Assembly: GCA_003133685.1 (NCBI GenBank) | Contig: PKYQ01000028.1 | Span: 152,454 to 216,453, forward strand | Origin: Acidimicrobiaceae bacterium | GTDB taxonomy: Bacteria > Actinomycetota > Acidimicrobiia > Acidimicrobiales > RAAP-2 | Reading direction: 5' to 3' | DNA length: 64,000 nt | Shown here: positions 60,074-64,000 of the stretch, one piece after another | How the letters are laid out: the number at the start of each line of letters is the position of its first letter | Position numbering within the stretch: position 1 is the stretch's first letter | Notes under the pieces: generated by a model | Database searches by the model: none | What the model was told of the DNA's origin: nothing | The model's input: only the letters and a program-made list of their open reading frames with translations | Translations under genes and position numbers: made by a program

Positions 60074-61651
60074 GTGCACGCTGAGTTCGTCGCATCCCTC
60101 ACCTTCACGAGTTTCTTTGACGATGTTGGACGAAGCCTGCGCGAAGGTTTCTTCATGTTCTGGGAGACACTCTGGGCTCTCGTGCTGGGCTTCACGCTCT
60201 CTGGATTCGTCCAAGCGTTCGTCTCCAAGGAACAGATGGAGGCCAAATTGGGCAACCATCGTCCCGCGGCGATCGGTCGCGCAGCCGGTTACGGGACCGT
60301 GTCGTCGAGCTGCTCCTACGCCGCGTCCGCCATGGCGAAGTCACTCTTCGCGAAAGGCGCGGACTTCGTGTCATCCATGGTCTTCATGGTCGCTTCAACG
60401 AATCTGGTCGTCGAACTCGGCATCGTGATGCTCGTCCTCCTCGGCTGGCAGTTCATGGCTGCGGAATTCGTCGGCGGGCCGATCATGATCGTCATTTTCG
60501 CCCTCGTCGGCGGCTTCGTGTTTCGTCGACCGCTGGTCGACGCCGCGCGCCGACGACTCACCGGCCAGGAAGCAGGAGGACACGACCATGGTGCGATGTC
60601 GGGCGTGTCGATGGACGAGCAGATGGAACTCGACCAAGCATCATTGTCGCAAAAGTTCCGTTCACCCGCGGCTTGGTCTGACGCGTCGAGTTACGCGGTA
60701 GCTGACGTCACGATGCTTCGTCGCGAATTGGTCATTGGCTACGCCGTGGCTGGTTTCTTGGCTGCCCTCGTCCCGACGCACGTATGGAACACGCTCTTCA
60801 TTCACGGCCACGGATTCTGGACGAGCCTGGAGAACGCGCTCGTTGGTCCTCTCGTCGCAGTCATCAGTTGGGTCTGCTCTATTGGAAACGTGCCCCTCGC
60901 CGCAGCGCTCTGGTCGGGCGGGATCAGCTTCGGTGGTGTCATCGCGTTCATCTTCGCGGACCTCATCGCAATGCCCCTCATCCTCATCTACCGCAAGTTC
61001 TACGGACCGAAACTCACGGTTCGCCTTGTGGGGCTCTTTTACGCCATCATGGCGACCGCCGGACTTCTGACGGAAGGAATTTTCCGACTCTTCCACGGGG
61101 TACCGACGACGCGCCACCTGGCGGTGACTTCGGCACACTTCCAGTGGAACTACACGACGTACCTGAACTTTCTCTTTCTCGCTATTGCGGCAGTCGTGTG
61201 GTGGCTCTCACGTCAACAGAAGCGCTGGGGCGGGGGACAGGGCTACGCCATCGATCCGGTCTGTGGGATGCAGGTTCGCAAAGAGAGTGCTCCGGCGCAG
61301 GCTTCGGTCGGCCACGACCACTACTACTTCTGTTCGGACCGCTGTCGCGACCGTTTCGAAGCGCAACCTGAGAAGTACACCTCGGACATGGCGCCCATGC
61401 ACGGAATGGATGAATTGGAAGGGATGACAGGTATGGGTGGCATGAACGAAATGAGCGCGCATGGCGCTCCAAAAGACAGCGCGGTTGACCCCGTCTGTGG
61501 CATGACCGTCAATCCCAAGACGGCCGCCGCACATCGATCGTACGAAGGTGTCGACTACTGGTTTTGTAACCCGGGCTGTGCCGCGACGTTCGACGCCGAT
61601 TCTGGACGCTATGTGAGTAGCCACCCGGAGTCCGAACACCCTTTGCGCTGA
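60074..61651 (+). CDS. Permease (DUF318/ArsP-like) fused to two YHS domains
   Basis: A 525-residue membrane protein. Residues about 25-190 and 215-385 are hydrophobic helices of the DUF318/ArsP permease fold, including SSSCSYAASAMAKSLF and FVSSMVFMVASTNLVVELG. Two YHS metal-binding domains follow: DPVCGMQVRKES...YYFCSDRCRDRF (about 395-440) and DPVCGMTVNPKT...YWFCNPGCAATF (about 470-515), separated by a Met-rich linker (MAPMHGMDELEGMTGMGG). The central loop has HDHGAMSG. Layout suggests efflux of Cu or a related ion with YHS/Met sites as chaperone. GTG 60074 with CGGAG upstream. In operon with csoR copy 2. Confidence 0.85.
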   Translation: MHAEFVASLTFTSFFDDVGRSLREGFFMFWETLWALVLGFTLSGFVQAFVSKEQMEAKLGNHRPAAIGRAAGYGTVSSSCSYAASAMAKSLFAKGADFVSSMVFMVASTNLVVELGIVMLVLLGWQFMAAEFVGGPIMIVIFALVGGFVFRRPLVDAARRRLTGQEAGGHDHGAMSGVSMDEQMELDQASLSQKFRSPAAWSDASSYAVADVTMLRRELVIGYAVAGFLAALVPTHVWNTLFIHGHGFWTSLENALVGPLVAVISWVCSIGNVPLAAALWSGGISFGGVIAFIFADLIAMPLILIYRKFYGPKLTVRLVGLFYAIMATAGLLTEGIFRLFHGVPTTRHLAVTSAHFQWNYTTYLNFLFLAIAAVVWWLSRQQKRWGGGQGYAIDPVCGMQVRKESAPAQASVGHDHYYFCSDRCRDRFEAQPEKYTSDMAPMHGMDELEGMTGMGGMNEMSAHGAPKDSAVDPVCGMTVNPKTAAAHRSYEGVDYWFCNPGCAATFDADSGRYVSSHPESEHPLR

Positions 61652-61691
61652 GCTCTTCTCGGAAACCTAACTTGAATGAAGGGAGGTATTC

Positions 61692-62303
61692 GTGGGCATC
61701 TACCGAGAACAAATTCTGCCGCGACTTCAAGACAAGGTCATGAAGCGAAAGGGAACAGGTGAGGTGCGAAGACGCGTCTGCGCGGGACTTTCCGGCGACG
61801 TCGTCGAAGTCGGATTTGGTACGGGTTTGAACGTTCCCTACTATCCAACGGAAGTAAGAAGGGTCTTTGCCGTCGAACCGTCGCGAGTCTGTATGCAACT
61901 CGCCGAAGAACGCATCGCGCGCTCGAACGTTAACGTCGAACTGGCCGGACTGACGGGCGAGCATCTCGATTTGCCGTCCGATTCTTTCGACACCGTGCTC
62001 TCGACGTGGACGCTTTGCACGATTCCCAATCTCGATGCCGCGCTCGACGAGTTGCGACGCGTGCTGAAGTCCGGCGGTACGTTCCACTTTGTTGAGCACG
62101 GTCACGCTCCCGACACCACGACGGCGAAGTGGCAGCGACGGATCGAGCCAATCAACAAGAAACTCGCCGGGGGATGTCACCTGACTCGGGATATCCCCGA
62201 GCACCTCGAAAGAGCCGGGTTTCAGATTGAACACCTCGACACGTACTACTTCGAGGGCGAACCGAAGCCCTTTGGTTTCACGTTCGAAGGTCGAGCGCTC
62301 TGA
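61692..62303 (+). CDS. Class I SAM methyltransferase (UbiE/METTL7-like)
   Basis: A 203-residue methyltransferase with Rossmann motif VVEVGFGTGLNVPYYP (near 35-50), the acidic loop FAVEPSRVCMQLAEERI, DTVLSTWTLCTIPN, and the later EHGHAPDTTTAKWQRRIEPINKKLAGGCHLTRDI. The GGCHLTRD and REH-type segments resemble METTL7-like (thiol/arsenic methyltransferase-like) proteins, but substrate is not proven. GTG 61692 follows GGGAGGT. It lies 40 bp after the permease, so it may belong to the same metal-response operon. Confidence 0.82.
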   Translation: MGIYREQILPRLQDKVMKRKGTGEVRRRVCAGLSGDVVEVGFGTGLNVPYYPTEVRRVFAVEPSRVCMQLAEERIARSNVNVELAGLTGEHLDLPSDSFDTVLSTWTLCTIPNLDAALDELRRVLKSGGTFHFVEHGHAPDTTTAKWQRRIEPINKKLAGGCHLTRDIPEHLERAGFQIEHLDTYYFEGEPKPFGFTFEGRAL

Positions 62304-62570
62304 AGATACATCGATGACTGGGAGTTCGCACGGTCTCTATGTGGTCGTAGAGGAATCGCCAGGATCGCGATCACATCATCGCTAACGCTTCGGCGTGATC
62401 GCTGAGCGGATCGACGATTCGCCCGGCGCAGACCTGTGAACAAGATCTCTCATTGCCCGAGAGCTCGTTTCGCATCACTTGCGGGTCGCAATACGAAGTC
62501 TTCTGGCACGTTATTTTAGGCACCTCGTGGTTCTGTTTGGGCACCTGTGGGCACTTCATAGAGGACACTC

Positions 62571-62660
62571 GTGGTGACTCGTGGTGACTCGTGGTTACTC
62601 GTGGTTGCTCGTGGTGACTCGTGGTTACTCGTGGTTGCTCGTGGTGACTCGTGGTCACTC
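62571..62660 (+). repeat. Nine-copy 10-bp tandem repeat
   Basis: Units of GTGGTGACTC and its variants (GTGGTTACTC, GTGGTTGCTC, GTGGTCACTC) run in register at exact 10-bp spacing from 62571 to 62660. The 30-bp block of three units is itself duplicated perfectly (62581-62610 and 62611-62640). A 10-bp step equals about one DNA helical turn, so repeat sites would face the same side. It could be slippage-prone and variable between strains. Confidence 0.9.
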
Positions 62661-62698
62661 GAAAGTGCTTGAAGTCATTGCTCTCTCAACGAAAACCG

Positions 62699-62747
62699 TG
62701 GAGCGGGTGACGGGGATCGAACCCGCATGGCCAGCTTGGAAGGGTGG
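62699..62747 (-). pseudogene. 3' half of tRNA-Gly (right copy, attachment-site-like)
   Basis: On the minus strand this reads CTTCCAAGCTGGCC (anticodon loop with TCC, Gly), then GCGGGTTCGATCCCCG (T-arm) and CCCGCTCCA (acceptor end with CCA encoded). The 5' half is missing: the sequence stops matching a tRNA just past the anticodon stem. Better preserved than the left copy. It is the kind of tRNA 3' fragment left at the edge of an integrated element. Confidence 0.75.
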
Positions 62748-62949
62748 AAGACGCAACGAGATCGTCGAAGCATCAATGCTGATCAAGCCACACCTTTGTC
62801 GGATTTTCTTGCACGTCTACGTCGTTTGGGCACTCCACGGGCACTAAGTCGATGTGGCCAGTTCGAAATGTGCCCTGTGGGTTCTCGGGCGCGAGGGGAT
62901 GTGGTAGACAAACACGACTGTTGCAGATGTTGTGGGACAGGAGGTGATG

Positions 62950-64000
62950 ATGGAATTCCAATTGGGTCTGAGTGACTACGAAGGAGTCTTGAACGTCGTG
63001 CGAACGGCGGGGGAGGCTCGAGATCCCGGTGAGTTCTCTCGCGTCGTCGTTCGCGAACTCGCCAAGCTCGTTCCCTGCGAATGGGTCACCTTCAACGAGA
63101 TCGATCTCGAAGGTGGGCAACAACGAATAGTTGCTGAACCTGAGTCATTCGTTGTTCCCCCCGAGATCGAGCCGTTCCTCGTGGAGTTCGCTGACCAACA
63201 TCCGTTGATCGCGTACTACACCGCGACCGGTGACGGCTCGGCAAAAAAGATCAGTGACTTTCTCACGCGAGAGGAGTTCCACGCCAGGCCTCTCTACCAG
63301 AAGTATTACAAACCGATCGGCGTCGAATATCAGATGGCGTTCACGTTGACCGGAACCCATCCGCACGTGGTTGCTCTCGTCCTTTCCAGTCCACACACCG
63401 ACTTCACCGAGCGCGACCGCGCCGTGCTCAATCTTGTTCGACCTCATCTCGTCCAAGCGTGGTTCAACGCCAAAGAGCAGGGCCATCTTCGTTCACTGCT
63501 CAGCTCGGCCAGTGACGCCACCGCGCACAGCGGCGCGGGGCTCGTTATCCTCTCTGATCCACCGCACGAACTGACCCCTGGAGCACTGACGACCCTCTAC
63601 CGTTTTTACGGTCGACCCTCGAAGACTGGACCGGTGTCATCGAGGGTGGAGCGCTGGATAGCGGTTCAAGAGTCTCGACTCGACTCCCCCGACAGGCTGG
63701 AACTGGCGACACCCCTGGGCGCCGAGATTGACGGTCGCCGGATGGTACTGCGCTATCTGCCCGGCCGGCCGCCTGATCCCCCCGCACTGCTCCTCCGAGA
63801 GGAGAGGCGAAGGTTCCGCAGCCACGACGCATTGGGTCTGACGGCGCGCGAAACTGAAGTTGTCACCTTGGTGATCAAAGGGGAGACGAACGTGGCCATT
63901 GGTCAGGCACTCCACGTGTCACCGAACACCGTGAAGAAACATCTCGACAACATCTACGTGAAACTTGGTGTGCGGGGTCGGGGTCGACTCACCGCCTTCG
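62950..64000 (+). CDS. LuxR-type transcriptional regulator (3' truncated)
   Basis: Not in the ORF track because it has no stop before the window ends; the frame from ATG 62947/62950 is open to base 64000. Start follows AGGAGGTG, so 62950 gives the best spacing. The N-terminal 270 residues form a possible sensor (GAF-like; ILSDPPHEL, MAFTLTGTHPHVVALVLSS). The C-terminal helix-turn-helix is LTARETEVVTLVIKGETNVAIGQALHVSPNTVKKHLDNIYVKL, the LuxR/GerE signature. It lies just outside the right tRNA-derived repeat. The end of the DNA-binding domain is beyond the window. Confidence 0.88.
   Translation, partial: MEFQLGLSDYEGVLNVVRTAGEARDPGEFSRVVVRELAKLVPCEWVTFNEIDLEGGQQRIVAEPESFVVPPEIEPFLVEFADQHPLIAYYTATGDGSAKKISDFLTREEFHARPLYQKYYKPIGVEYQMAFTLTGTHPHVVALVLSSPHTDFTERDRAVLNLVRPHLVQAWFNAKEQGHLRSLLSSASDATAHSGAGLVILSDPPHELTPGALTTLYRFYGRPSKTGPVSSRVERWIAVQESRLDSPDRLELATPLGAEIDGRRMVLRYLPGRPPDPPALLLREERRRFRSHDALGLTARETEVVTLVIKGETNVAIGQALHVSPNTVKKHLDNIYVKLGVRGRGRLTAF

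Larger units (their letters stand above)
62304..62949. other. Gap with tandem repeats and right tRNA-derived repeat
   Basis: A 646-bp region without a supported gene. It contains TTTGGGCACCTGTGGGCACTT (62536-62556), a nine-copy 10-bp tandem repeat (62571-62660), a tRNA-Gly 3' fragment (62699-62747), and a second GGGCAC pair (62825-62846). ORFs 62371-62658 (-) and 62581-62847 (+) are artefacts of these repeats. The Shine-Dalgarno GGAGGTG of the LuxR gene closes the region. Confidence 0.5.

Noticed and set aside
62371-62658. Minus-strand ORF with VTTSHHEQPR repeats
   Set aside because: The repeat peptide is only the translation of the 10-bp tandem repeat; no ribosome-binding site or family.
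62571-62660. CRISPR array
   Set aside because: Units are 10 bp with no spacers, so it is a simple tandem repeat.
62699-62747. Functional tRNA-Gly gene
   Set aside because: Only the anticodon loop to 3' end is present; the D-arm and 5' acceptor strand are missing.
62581-62847. Plus-strand ORF with VERVTGIEPAWPAW
   Set aside because: That peptide is the typical false translation of the reverse of a tRNA 3' end.
62773-63123. 116-residue minus-strand ORF
   Set aside because: Overlaps the start of the well-supported LuxR-type gene and the right repeat; no recognisable domain.

Overview
The window looks like a piece of chromosome from a high-GC actinobacterium, most plausibly an Acidimicrobiia-type lineage. 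This is inferred from the GC-rich codons, F420-type enzymes (an LLM-class oxidoreductase and a PPOX-fold protein), a DUF2469 gene, a PspA-HtpX-PspAB operon, and frequent GTG/TTG starts. No rRNA, intact tRNA, CRISPR array or transposase was found.

Layout. (1) 0-9.6 kb holds accessory metabolism: the 3' end of a 3-hydroxybutyrate dehydrogenase-like SDR, a secreted beta-propeller protein, a VOC protein, a cytochrome P450 followed by a TetR regulator, an MFS-like permease, a type II NADH dehydrogenase and a second SDR. (2) 9.6-31.1 kb is a dense housekeeping block: pckG (-), thiL, rpmB (-), then a nearly continuous + strand run of fakA-like, recG, rsmD, coaD, a coiled-coil gene, yceD/DUF177, rpmF, plsX, acpP, rnc, mutM, smc, ftsY, ffh, rpsP, a KH-domain gene, rimM, trmD, rplS and DUF2469. 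It combines ribosome maturation, SRP targeting, phospholipid precursor synthesis and chromosome maintenance, with many 1-8 nt gene overlaps. (3) 31-43.5 kb holds endonuclease IV with a histone-H1-like tail, fumC, a pterin dehydratase, the psp membrane-stress operon, purE/purK, F420 and DsbA-like enzymes, a RecB-type nuclease and an MFS exporter. (4) 43.7-50.8 kb holds secreted proteins around a complete bacterial Hen1-Pnkp RNA-repair operon. (5) 50.8-62.9 kb is a possible genomic island. It is bracketed by two diverged direct repeats, each containing the 3' half of a tRNA-Gly. Inside are an acylation-like cassette (SGNH hydrolase, AMP-forming ligase, acyltransferase-3, second SGNH hydrolase), an MFS transporter, a His-rich secreted protein, and a metal-response cluster: a SHOCT protein, two CsoR sensors, a permease fused to two YHS domains, and a methyltransferase. 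Two TACCC-N5-GGGTA palindromes in front of the CsoR transcription units look like their operators. A 10-bp tandem repeat lies beside the right-hand repeat. (6) The window ends inside a LuxR-type regulator.

The best candidates for something new are the ligase/acyltransferase/twin-SGNH cassette, the CsoR-controlled permease-YHS-YHS fusion, and the island borders. The Hen1-Pnkp pair is a known system, but it has an unexplained strong hairpin in front of it. Coordinates and starts were worked out by hand from the sequence. Family names come from recognised motifs, not from database searches.
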